DNA of 14,842 bases from UBA1151 sp963579925 (GTDB taxonomy: Bacteria > Chloroflexota > Dehalococcoidia > Lucifugimonadales > Lucifugimonadaceae): contig CAUZJA010000046.1 in NCBI GenBank assembly GCA_963579925.1, positions 1-14,842 of the forward strand, written 5' to 3'. Shown piece by piece: positions 6,879-14,285 of the stretch. The position numbers were made by a program, and so were the translations under genes. Position 1 is the stretch's first letter, and each line of letters starts with the position of its first letter. The notes below the pieces were generated by a model. It was given only the letters and a program-made list of their open reading frames with translations. It was not told where the DNA came from and ran no database searches.

Positions 6879-8174
6879 TCAGTCTGTTTTTGAGCCGCCT
6901 TGAAGCAACACCGGGAAGGCCAGGGCAACCGTAATCAGGAATACCGCTCCAATGGCCGACATGGTAACGACTGCGATCTGCGGTGTGAATACGGACGCCA
7001 GGATGCCCACGAACAGTGATCCCACCGGGAACATGCCGATGACCAGCATCTGCATGCCCACTATACGGCCGCGTGACTCCTTGGGCGTGATGGAGAAGAT
7101 GAGGTTGCTCTGCATCATGAAGAAGAGAGAACCCATCGCACCAAGCACCACCAACAGGGCAAAGGTCAGCCCGTACCAGGGTGAGAACGCCAACGCGAAT
7201 CCAGTCAGCATTGCTCCGCCTGATCCAAGCAGCATCAGCCGACCGTAGTTGGAGTTGCGTTGACTCATTACTGCTACGGCAAGGCTGGCCGAAATGGCAC
7301 CAACTCCCTCAGCTGAGAAGAGAATTCCGAGCTTCGTCGCGCTTACGTCCAGGACGTCAGTCGCGAATATTGGCACCAGTGGGATGAACGAAAACGCAAA
7401 CCCTTCGCTTGCCGCAGCAACAAGAAGCGCACCGGCGATTGGGGGATGTGCCCGCACGAATGTGAAGCCGTCTGCAAGTAGCGACAAGAAGTTTGCCGTT
7501 GGCCGACGGGTTGGCTCAACGTCTGCATCGACACCCTGAATGATTACCAGAGAGGCCGCGACGAAGAGCGCCAGAAGCGCAAAGATGCCAGCTGAAGATA
7601 TGTACGGCTGCACTGCCCCAGCCACGATTGGGCCGAGCATCAACATGAACGTGAAGACCATTACGTCCAGTGCAATGGCATTTGCAAGTGACGGTGAGTC
7701 GACCAGGTCGGGAGTCATCGCTCTCCGGGCTGCCATGTCGAAGGTCCATGCGGTTCCGCCGACTACGATGACTGCGTAGAGATGCCACAGCACCAGCACG
7801 TCAGTGGCCAGCAATGCTGCCATTGCCAGGTAGTTGATGATCATTACCGTGCGGGCAACCCGCATCACGGTCGCGCGGTTCACCCGGTCGGACATAATTC
7901 CGGCAAAAGGCCCGGCAAACGCCATCGGCGCCATGCGGGCGACCATTACCAGGGCGACAAGGAATGGCGAATCAGTAAACCCAATGACGATCCATGCCAT
8001 GATCGTTGAGTCCATGATCCGCGCCAGGAAATGAATGCCATTTCCGGCAAGAAATCTGCGGTAATTCGGGACGCGCAAAGCTGGTAGCAGAGGCGGCCGA
8101 CTGGACCGAACTTGAGGGGGAGTTGTGGTGACTGATCGCTCACGGTGGAGCGTAGCACGACCTTGACGCAGCAT
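6879..8174 (-). CDS. MFS transporter, EntS/MFS_3-like (upstream of tandem pair)
   Basis: A 431-residue transporter with about twelve hydrophobic segments. Motif A is GPFAGIMSDRVNR (88-100), in the same place as GPFIGVALDRLPH in the downstream paralogue. Both share the layout N-Y/F-R-R-x-L then the first membrane segment, D-S-P-L/F at the next loop, a matching Arg-rich stretch near residue 150 (AARRAMTP versus STRRAFIRR), and a P-x-G-S-L end motif. The ATG is supported by CAAGGA about seven bases upstream. It is the first gene of the pair and the minus-strand terminator at 8250-8292 separates it from the lipoprotein gene. It may act as a single exporter or, less likely, together with its paralogue; no substrate clue is present. 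Confidence 0.92.
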   Translation of the reverse strand: MLRQGRATLHRERSVTTTPPQVRSSRPPLLPALRVPNYRRFLAGNGIHFLARIMDSTIMAWIVIGFTDSPFLVALVMVARMAPMAFAGPFAGIMSDRVNRATVMRVARTVMIINYLAMAALLATDVLVLWHLYAVIVVGGTAWTFDMAARRAMTPDLVDSPSLANAIALDVMVFTFMLMLGPIVAGAVQPYISSAGIFALLALFVAASLVIIQGVDADVEPTRRPTANFLSLLADGFTFVRAHPPIAGALLVAAASEGFAFSFIPLVPIFATDVLDVSATKLGILFSAEGVGAISASLAVAVMSQRNSNYGRLMLLGSGGAMLTGFALAFSPWYGLTFALLVVLGAMGSLFFMMQSNLIFSITPKESRGRIVGMQMLVIGMFPVGSLFVGILASVFTPQIAVVTMSAIGAVFLITVALAFPVLLQGGSKTD

Positions 8175-8530
8175 CTGAAAATCCTTGATCCAGATCCACC
8201 GTGATGAATTACCCGCCAGGGTCCATCAGGACGGTCCAAAACCTGTTATCGAAAAAAACGAACCCGCCCCCTTTTCAACTCAGGGTGCGGGTGTCAGCCA
8301 GCGACGCATTTGTGCGACGGTGACTATTTCTAAAAGCTACGCTTCGTATTCACCGCAATCAATCCCCTGCTGGCACCAATTAACGTTTCTTTAATGGGTG
8401 AATTCTGACAGTCGGATAGAGGCCTGCACCGTGCTGCCGATCGAATGCAGATGCGACCAGATGGTTCTACTGATCCAGGATGATCGCAAACAATCATGGC
8501 GGTAGGAGGGAAGCCCCGTACTTGCTCGAA
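8175..8530. other. Intergenic region between lipoprotein and MFS genes
   Basis: 356 bases without a gene. It contains a minus-strand terminator (8250-8292) and, on the minus strand before it, about 240 bases that could be a 3' untranslated region or a small RNA. Short open frames here give Arg/Cys-rich, unprotein-like peptides. I found no tmRNA, tRNA or other known RNA. The 75 bases next to the MFS start must hold its promoter, but no good -35/-10 pair stands out. Confidence 0.5.
8250..8292 (-). terminator. Rho-independent terminator, minus strand
   Basis: On the minus strand ACCCGC (8287-8292), then CCC, pairs across an A/T-rich loop with GGG and GCGGGT (8262-8267), with one mismatch. It is followed after TCG by seven T (8252-8258). 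This is a classical hairpin plus U-tract. It would end transcription of the lipoprotein gene, or of an RNA in the 240-base stretch before it. Confidence 0.75.
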
Positions 8531-9755
8531 CTACGGAACCAACACGACCTGGCCGTCTGTGTGCCCCATGATGTCCGACACGGTGAGTTCGTGAGTGCCC
8601 GATGCAACGTTGTTGAAGATGTGATCAATCAGCGGCAGATCAAGACGCTGCTCATCAGCCTCAACGCCATCGATCACGACTGTGTAGTCGGCGGTGGCGT
8701 GGACACGAATGGTCACCGTCACCATGGAACCATCAATGCTGACGTCTTCTATTTCCCATTCGCGTGCTGGCATGGGCGTTGTCTCATCGCTCGGAATCAC
8801 CGTGATCTCATCCAGCGCGGAGCTGACGTGGTCCGTGATGATCCACTGCTCACCATCTTCTGACTCGGCCACCATGGTGCGTGTGTAGGGACCAGGAGCG
8901 AGCAGCTCCGCGGTGGAGATTGACTCACTCCACTCTTTCAGCGGGAAGCTCACTTCAACGAGCGGCTCGGCGAAGTGGAACGTCTCGGTGTGGAATGAGC
9001 CTTGAGGACCGTTGTTGAGTCCCACGGAGATGCTGCTGATGGGCTTGTTGAACCTGCAAGAACCGTTGTTGCGGCCATCGAAGCCCGTGGGTGTGGAGTC
9101 GTTTAGGACTTTGTATTCCAGCGGAAGCGGTTCTGCCTCTGTGGCAAAGCACACCGCCGTGAGCGGTTCATCGGAGGGGATTGGCTGGAGTCGGAACAGG
9201 TAGCCGACCTGCCCATCAGGCCACTCGCCTGAGAGCCTCAGGTAGACGTCATCTTTCGTGTACGTAGAAACATCGAGCGTGAAATCTGCCTGAACAAGGA
9301 CGTCGACCTGATCTGAATCTGACCTTTCCCGAGGATCGCCGTAGAAATTGGCGAAGAGCGATGTCGGGGCATCCGGGAAGTCGATTTCGATAACGGGGTT
9401 CACTCCACTTGGGATGGGGATTCGCTCATCGAGATCCCAATGCAGGGCAAGGGATGCGCAAAGGGTGATGATTACATCGCCATCCTGTCCAGTCGGCCAG
9501 CAGAAGCCGTCCTCGGCTGAGGGGTAACGCACGCCATCCACGACAAGTTCGACCACGGGGAACGGGCACGCGATTGGAGTTTCAACAATCGCCGGGGTGG
9601 GAGTTGGCGTTGGCGGGGGTTTAGTGTTGGCACAGCAGCTACCCATCGATATCAGCGACGTCGCCCTTCTGGTTTTCATCCGTGCCACACGCGATTACGA
9701 GCACAAGCATTGCGATCGCTGCAAGGGTGAAGATTTTGTTGGTGGGTAGCGTCAT
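8531..9755 (-). CDS. Secreted lipoprotein of unknown function, signal peptide and body in different frames
   Basis: The body (frame beginning at 9688, 385 residues by a GTG start) opens with an unconvincing Arg-rich leader, then a Thr/Pro linker (PPPTPTPTP) and a beta-rich extracellular-type domain with several cysteines. I do not recognise the fold. Directly upstream, in another frame, ATG at 9753-9755 gives a clean lipoprotein signal: a basic start, hydrophobic core LAAIAMLVLVIA and lipobox VIAC with Cys23, then the polar GTDENQKGDVADIDG, and TAG at 9639-9641. An AGGGA ribosome binding site precedes that ATG. Joining the two frames needs one +1 shift between about 9688 and 9639 and gives a normal lipoprotein of roughly 407 residues. 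This is either a recent frameshift mutation, a sequence error or, less likely, frameshifting at GGG-TAG-C. If the shift is real the product would not be exported. Confidence 0.7.
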
Positions 9756-9949
9756 TGTGGGATTCCCTGGGGTGATTTTATGTGGTCCGCGTTAAGGGAG
9801 ACGCTGGTGTGGTGGGATTTGTTCCCGTGGGGCTGGTTCGATGTGACGTTGAGGATGAGATTCTCACGGCGCTCCCAGGGCCTCGCTCTTCAGAACGACG
9901 AATGGGATGCGGACACCTTCCGGAATGTCTGAATGCGGTGGGGAGTCCC
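9756..9949. other. Short intergenic stretch, possible interspersed repeat
   Basis: 194 bases between the lipoprotein start and the true end of the nucleoside hydrolase frame. No coding signal is convincing. The segment around 9853-9900, with GATGAGATTCTCAC followed by CTCGCTCTTCAGAACGACG, resembles intergenic repeats of the GAGATTCT...CTCAGAATGAC type seen in many genomes. That resemblance is from memory and is not proven. Confidence 0.3.
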
Positions 9950-10834
9950 CTAGCCAAACACCCCAAAATAAGAATCAAAGAACCGAGCCGCATCAACACC
10001 CACGCCAATGCGATGGGGGCCGTTCTCATCGGGTGACTAAATCGTCTCGCCATCCGATCGATCATCGGTGCGCATCACGGTTGCCGTTCCCCGTTCGTAC
10101 TCGCAGATGGACTCATCGAAGAGCGTGACGGCGGCTAGCGGGTCGTGTAACTTCAACTCGTAGCGCGCGGAGAACCAGACTTCTGACATCTCGTAGACCG
10201 GCTTGAGGAGCGGGTGCTGGAAGTGTTCCTTTACCTGCGCAGAGTCCATCACAACCTGGTGCGTTACATCCAGCCCGATGGAGGTATGGTGTTGAGCATC
10301 GGTTGCGTAGATGACGCTTGCCGCCGCGGGGTCGCAGTGAGCGTTCCACTCGGAGACCGGCATGCCAGCGCCGTCGGAAAACCTTCCAAGCATCATGTGG
10401 AGCGACTTCAGTAGCCTAGCTGTTTTAGGATGCTCAATGAACAGACGAGCGACGTTGCCCATGGGGCCAACCGCGAGCAGGGCTATTTAATGTGGGTTGC
10501 TGTGGATCGTTTCCGCCATGAACTCCAAGGTATCTTGAGTGCTGAACTCAGTATCGTGCGGCCAGTTTGGTAGCACCGATGCCTGTGGCACGTTTGGCTG
10601 TCGAGTCGCGCCGTCGATGCGATCTTCGTGCCCGGGAACGATTGGGATGTCTTTCCCGGCGGTTTTGCAGATGGCGCTTGCAAGTTGGGCTCGTTCAATC
10701 GATGCGCCGGACACCGTTGTGATGCCAAGGAGATCGCAGCGAGGCTGGGCCAGCAGATACGCCAATGTAGCAGCGTCGTCTATGTCTGACTCGATGTCAG
10801 TGTCGAAGAGAACTTTTTTCGTGTTGTCGGTCAA
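9950..10834 (-). pseudogene. Inosine/uridine-preferring nucleoside hydrolase interrupted by two in-frame stops
   Basis: The family cleaves the N-glycosidic bond of ribonucleosides for salvage. One frame runs from TTG at 10832-10834 (GAGGA just upstream) to TAG at 9950-9952, 294 codons, close to the usual length of about 310. Inside it lie a TAA at 10487-10489 and a TAG at 10037-10039. The first piece has the calcium/ribose motif FDTDIESDIDDA (10-21) and GITTVSGAS. The second has IALLAVGPMGNVA, EWNAHCDPAAA and the late metal motif HDPLAA. The third (after TAG) continues with GPHRIGVGVDAARFFDSYFG, the normal C-terminal strand and helix. All three pieces are in the same frame with no indel. The first stop fits a Glu GAA to TAA change. 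Separate callers would report a 115-residue and a 141-residue protein. The gene is most likely a young pseudogene; sequence errors or readthrough are alternatives. Confidence 0.82.
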
Positions 10835-10971
10835 GAAATCCTCGGATGGTGGTGTGCCAAATGGCTCTATCAGAATTCAGTGTTGAGGCAGAATAGCATT
10901 GTCTCTAATCAGTCGACGGTAATCACAATTGTGGAGCCCGTATTGTCCATACGGTGTCGCAAGGAGAATGC
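10835..10971. promoter_or_regulatory. Divergent promoter region with palindrome and leader hairpin
   Basis: 137 bases between the hydrolase start (-) and the small plus-strand gene. CACAATTGTG at 10924-10933 is a perfect 10-base palindrome, operator-like. CCGTA (10938-10942) and TACGG (10950-10954) form a hairpin just before the ribosome binding site. TTGAGG at 10883-10888 is a possible plus-strand -35, but the -10 at 17 bases (TAATCA) is poor. Confidence 0.35.
10961..10966 (+). promoter_or_regulatory. Ribosome binding site that sets the ATG at 10972
   Basis: AAGGAG five bases before ATG at 10972. A frame reading from 10954 would place this site inside the coding region, so the shorter start is preferred. 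Confidence 0.75.
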
Positions 10972-11346
10972 ATGAGCAGAACTATTACTCTTGAGCCGTA
11001 TGCGGGTAGCTGGCCAAATGATGACGCTGATGCGGGATTTCGGTCTGCGGTGGCTGAATATTCCAGCGTTGACGGTCTGGCCACGCTAGATGTGCTCAGC
11101 CATAACAAGGACATCCCGATCGGTGCGCTGGTGGCGTTTATCGTGGGGCAGTACAGCGCGTCCGGGAGTGCAGCGCTGATGGAGATTGGACCCCGCGTGA
11201 TCGGGCAGATGGACGGCATTGTGTCGAAAGCGGAATCGGTTGCGACTGATGAGGCGCGGTTGGAGGCATATGAGTCGCTAAAGGCGATTGTGTCGTGGTT
11301 GAAGGTGCCGTTGAATGATCCCGATTGGCGATCAGGTGGGGAGTGA
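10972..11346 (+). CDS. Hypothetical protein, 124 residues
   Basis: Small acidic soluble protein that I do not recognise. The start at 10972 is fixed by a strong AAGGAG. No signal peptide or membrane segment is convincing; the most hydrophobic part (IGALVAFIVGQYSASGSAAL) is short and Gly/Ser-rich. The second half looks helical (DEARLEAYESLKAIVSWLK), and the protein ends DWRSGGE. It is a single-gene unit bounded by a divergent region upstream and a strong hairpin downstream. Good ribosome binding site, ordinary composition and its own terminator support a real gene. Confidence 0.7.
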   Translation: MSRTITLEPYAGSWPNDDADAGFRSAVAEYSSVDGLATLDVLSHNKDIPIGALVAFIVGQYSASGSAALMEIGPRVIGQMDGIVSKAESVATDEARLEAYESLKAIVSWLKVPLNDPDWRSGGE

Positions 11347-11370
11347 CCCTGCCGGTGACTGAAATCCTCA

Positions 11371-11410
11371 AACGCGAACCGGCCCCGATTTCTCGGGGCC
11401 GGTTCGCGTT
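11371..11410. terminator. Bidirectional hairpin terminator between convergent genes
   Basis: AACGCGAACCGGCCCCGA (11371-11388) pairs perfectly with 11393-11410 around a TTTC loop: 18 base pairs and no mismatch. It lies between the ends of the 124-residue gene (+) and the molybdenum hydroxylase gene (-). No clear T-tract follows on either strand, so it may act as an RNA-end stabiliser or with Rho. Confidence 0.8.
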
Positions 11411-11445
11411 GTCGTGGTGGCACTTTGCTACGTGCCAGCGGCTGC

Positions 11446-13731
11446 TTAGCCGTTCTTCTCGTTCAGCGCTTCCATGATTCGGCCCGGCTTCATTGGCGTT
11501 GAGTAAAGGTGAATGCCAAGCGCATCGTAGATGGCGTCACGGCAAGCTGCGAGTGGCGGTGCCAACGGCACTTCACCAACGCCACGCACACCGTAGGGAC
11601 CAAATGGGCTTGGGACTTCAACCATGATCGTATCGATCATCGGTAGGTCCAGCGAGGTCGGCATCCTGTAGTCAAGGAAGCTTGAGTTCTCCATCGTTCC
11701 GTTGTCGGAGATGAAGTACTCCTCGTTGAGCGCCCAACCGATTCCCTGAACCGCGCCACCTTCGATCTGCCCGGAGGCGTATGCGGGGTGGATTGCCTTA
11801 CCAACATCTTGGACCGCTGTGTAGCGGAGAACGTCAGTCTTGCCGGTTTCGGGGTCGATCTCAATGTCGACGATGTGGGTTGCGGTAGCGTTTCCGGCCG
11901 CTGCAAGGTTGACTGATCCAGCTGTCTGGACCGGTCCACCGGTCTCGTCGAGTCGAGCTGCCAGTTCTGTCCAGCCCAGCTTCAATTCAGGGTCGGATGT
12001 TGAACTGAACACGCTGTCGTTGAATTCAACGTCGCTTACGTCGATGCCCCAGAGCATGGATGCTCGGATCTTGAGCTCTTCCACCATTGCGACTGCCGCG
12101 TTGTAGGCGGCGTGTCCGGTGGCGTAAGTGGTTCGACTACCGCCGGTTACGCCGGTGAAGCCAATGCTGTCTGTGTCAGGAATTGATGGGTGAATGTCCT
12201 CAGCAGCGATGCCAAGGTACTCAGCCGCATGCATGGCGATTGATGCACGGGTGCCGCCAATGTCAGCTGATCCTTCATTCAGGAAGACCTGGCCATCGGC
12301 ATCCAGCAATAGTTCCGCACTGGACTTTCCGCCACCATTCATCCAGAAACCGGATGCAACGCCTCGGCCACGGACTTTGCCGTTACCGGGGTTCTTCTCG
12401 AGCTTGCTCTTCCAGTGGTCGGAGTCGATTGCGGCCTGAACGGTCTCTTCGGTGCCGATGAGCGGGAAGATTGGACCATCTGCTCTTCGGTCTCCCTCAT
12501 GGGAGGCGTTATTGAGTCGGAACTCGAGTTTGTCGAATCCGCCTTCTTCGCAGATCTCGTTGACTACAGACTCGAAGGCGTATGCGGCCTGTGGTGAGCC
12601 GGGAGCCCTGTACGCAGCTGACTTTGGCTTGTTGACCAGAACGTCATAGCCATCGATGCGTGTGTTTTCAATTTTGTATGAGCCCATAACGCAGATAGCG
12701 GCAGCGCCAACTGCTGAGCCGGGGAATCCGCCTGCCTCAAATCGGAAGTCGGCAGCGGCTGCCTGGATCTTGCCAGCCTTGCTGACACCAATCTTGATGT
12801 TCATGCGGCCACCAGGTGCTGGACCTGTGCCCTCAAATACGCCTTTGCGGTCCATCTGAACTTTGACTGGACGACCGGCCTTCTTGGAAAGCAACGCTGA
12901 AACCGCAGGCAAGTATGCAACGGTCTTTCCACCGAAGCCGCCGCCAATCTCAACCGGGTTCACCTTGATCTGAGACTCAGCCAGATTCAGTAGACCGGCG
13001 GTCTGTGAGCGAACACCAAACGCACCCTGTGTGCTTGACCAGATGGTCAGTCGACCATCGTTGGTCCAGAGTGCGGTCGCGTTGTGCGGCTCAATGTAGC
13101 CCTGGTGCACCATCGACATCTCGAAATCTCGTTCAATGACGAGATCGGAATCGGCGAATCCCTTTTCAGGGTCACCAAACTCGTGTCGGAAGTGGTTTGC
13201 AACGTTCGTGTTGTGAACATCGTTACCCAGGTCTGAGCCAACCAGGTCTTCAAGAATGATTGGGGCGCCATCTGCCATGGCGTCTTTCACGTCCGTCAGA
13301 ACGGGAAGTTCTTCGTACTCGACCTTGATCTTGCTGATCGCTTCAAGAGCGGTGTTCTTGTCGACCGCTGCAACGGCTGCGACAACGTGGCCCCTGTAGT
13401 GGACCTTCTTGTCGGCGATGATGTTTTGAGATTGTCGAATAAAGTTGACCGTGCCCTCACCAGCGTCGATTGTTCGGTCTTCGATGGTTGGGAAGTCATC
13501 ATGAGTGACGGTTGCGTAGACGCCGGACATGGCGTCAGCAGCGGATGTGTCGATGCTCTTGATCCGGGCGTGGCCTACTGGTGAGCGAAGGACTTCGCCC
13601 CAGAGGAGGCCGGGCAACCTGATGTCAGCACCGTACTGTGCTCGACCGGTTACCTTGTCATAGCCATCGTGCCTGATTGGGCTCGTCCCAATGACTTTGT
13701 ACTGCTTGCCAGATTCGTGAGTTGCGACCAT
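11446..13731 (-). CDS. Xanthine dehydrogenase family molybdopterin-binding (large) subunit
   Basis: A 761-residue catalytic subunit of the molybdenum hydroxylase family (xanthine dehydrogenase, CO dehydrogenase, aldehyde and aryl-CoA hydroxylases). The N-terminal hammerhead domain begins with RHDGYDKVTGRAQYGADI (20-37). Cofactor and active-site motifs follow in order: EPHNATA (214-220), GGGFGGK (263-269), AAYRAPGSPQ (372-381), GSADIGG (487-493), AVQGIGWALNEE (660-671) and GVGE with the base Glu720. The AYRAPG loop differs from AYRCSFR of form I CO dehydrogenase and from AYRGAGR of form II, so CO oxidation is unlikely; Arg375 matches the substrate Arg of purine-type enzymes, but the substrate is unknown. 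Neither the FAD subunit nor the [2Fe-2S] subunit is adjacent: tRNA-Gly lies upstream and a convergent gene downstream. GGAG is seen about 11 bases before the ATG, rather far. Confidence 0.93.
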   Translation of the reverse strand: MVATHESGKQYKVIGTSPIRHDGYDKVTGRAQYGADIRLPGLLWGEVLRSPVGHARIKSIDTSAADAMSGVYATVTHDDFPTIEDRTIDAGEGTVNFIRQSQNIIADKKVHYRGHVVAAVAAVDKNTALEAISKIKVEYEELPVLTDVKDAMADGAPIILEDLVGSDLGNDVHNTNVANHFRHEFGDPEKGFADSDLVIERDFEMSMVHQGYIEPHNATALWTNDGRLTIWSSTQGAFGVRSQTAGLLNLAESQIKVNPVEIGGGFGGKTVAYLPAVSALLSKKAGRPVKVQMDRKGVFEGTGPAPGGRMNIKIGVSKAGKIQAAAADFRFEAGGFPGSAVGAAAICVMGSYKIENTRIDGYDVLVNKPKSAAYRAPGSPQAAYAFESVVNEICEEGGFDKLEFRLNNASHEGDRRADGPIFPLIGTEETVQAAIDSDHWKSKLEKNPGNGKVRGRGVASGFWMNGGGKSSAELLLDADGQVFLNEGSADIGGTRASIAMHAAEYLGIAAEDIHPSIPDTDSIGFTGVTGGSRTTYATGHAAYNAAVAMVEELKIRASMLWGIDVSDVEFNDSVFSSTSDPELKLGWTELAARLDETGGPVQTAGSVNLAAAGNATATHIVDIEIDPETGKTDVLRYTAVQDVGKAIHPAYASGQIEGGAVQGIGWALNEEYFISDNGTMENSSFLDYRMPTSLDLPMIDTIMVEVPSPFGPYGVRGVGEVPLAPPLAACRDAIYDALGIHLYSTPMKPGRIMEALNEKNG

Positions 13732-14077
13732 TTAAGATGTTTCTCCGTCAATGCGTCCAATTTAGGTCTGCGCAATTAATGACTTACGCGAGTGAGAGCC
13801 ATTCTACCGCGCAGTTGCTAAACAGGCGCTACCAGGATGGCAATAATGCGAGTGATTTGATCAATATTCAGACACAAAATAGGACTCCCACGTGGGGCGT
13901 CTGAGAATCCCTGGATCTGGGGTTCTCAGACGCATTGGTGGGGAACGAGAAGGTCGGGAAACCGAATTTCGTGTTAGGCAGATGGAGATTCATCCCCACT
14001 GAGTGACGCACACTGATAATAATGAAACCGAAGGAAATCAATGCGTGCCCCAAAGGGGTACGAAATAATATGAACAC
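13732..14077. other. Intergenic region upstream of the hydroxylase gene
   Basis: About 350 bases before the tRNA promoter, without a convincing gene. The 13868-14077 minus frame is Phe/Pro/Ser-rich and overlaps a long stem-loop, so I do not call it. The region should hold the hydroxylase promoter and contains the hairpin listed separately. Confidence 0.5.
13887..13942. other. Long stem-loop in the hydroxylase/tRNA intergenic region
   Basis: GCGTCTGAGAATCCC (13897-13911) pairs with 13919-13933 over 15 positions with one G-T wobble and a 7-base loop. After a small internal loop, CCCAC (13887-13891) pairs with GTGGG (13938-13942). No T-tract of note follows on either strand. It could be a terminator, a leader structure of the hydroxylase mRNA (minus strand), or a palindromic repeat. 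Confidence 0.6.
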
Positions 14078-14107
14078 TTGACCTGACGGCGCGTTTGTCG
14101 CTATCGT
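14078..14107 (+). promoter_or_regulatory. Promoter of tRNA-Gly
   Basis: TTGACC (14078-14083) is a five-of-six -35 match. After an 18-base spacer TATCGT (14102-14107) serves as a fair -10. Transcription would start about 30 bases before the mature tRNA end. Confidence 0.5.
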
Positions 14108-14144
14108 GATTAGGTAACTTGATCGTGAAGATTTGGTTGCGCTG

Positions 14145-14219
14145 GCGGAAGTGGCTCAGTGGTAGAGCATCACCTTGCCAAGGTGAGGGTCGCGAGTTCG
14201 AATCTCGTCTTCCGCTCCA
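14145..14219 (+). tRNA. tRNA-Gly (anticodon GCC)
   Basis: Complete cloverleaf of 75 nt. The acceptor stem GCGGAAG/CTTCCGC has seven pairs, followed by discriminator T and an encoded CCA. The D arm is GCTC/GAGC. The anticodon stem TCACC/GGTGA surrounds loop TTGCCAA with anticodon GCC at 14177-14179, which reads GGC and GGU glycine codons. The T arm is GCGAG, TTCGAAT, CTCGT with one wobble pair. Confidence 0.97.
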
Positions 14220-14233
14220 CAGACATAAATAGG

Positions 14234-14261
14234 AAGAGGCCTCGCAATAGCGGGGTCTCTT
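14234..14261. terminator. Hairpin between tRNA-Gly and the convergent CoA-transferase gene
   Basis: AAGAGGCCTCGC (14234-14245), loop AATA, GCGGGGTCTCTT (14250-14261): 12 pairs including two G-U. It probably ends tRNA transcription on the plus strand and CoA-transferase transcription on the minus strand, where an A/T-rich CCTATTTATG follows. Confidence 0.65.
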
Positions 14262-14285
14262 CGCGTCTGGGGATTGTGTGGCGAC

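Noticed and set aside
8293..8530. tmRNA or another known structured RNA
   Set aside because: No tRNA-like end, tag frame or recognisable core was found on either strand.
8480..8863. 127-residue plus-strand frame
   Set aside because: Antisense to the lipoprotein body, His/Arg/Asp-rich, no ribosome binding site.
9778..10065. Frame with an apparent lipobox (SLILILGC)
   Set aside because: This stretch is the nucleoside hydrolase C-terminus read in another frame. The hydrolase frame gives a sensible family ending, while this frame turns Arg/Pro/Thr-rich after the supposed cysteine.
10923..11423. 166-residue minus-strand frame
   Set aside because: It covers the small plus-strand gene antisense and would run through the perfect 18-bp hairpin; composition is Ser/Pro-rich with no motif.
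13868..14077. 69-residue minus-strand frame
   Set aside because: Its C-terminal third lies in the long stem-loop and it has no recognisable pattern.
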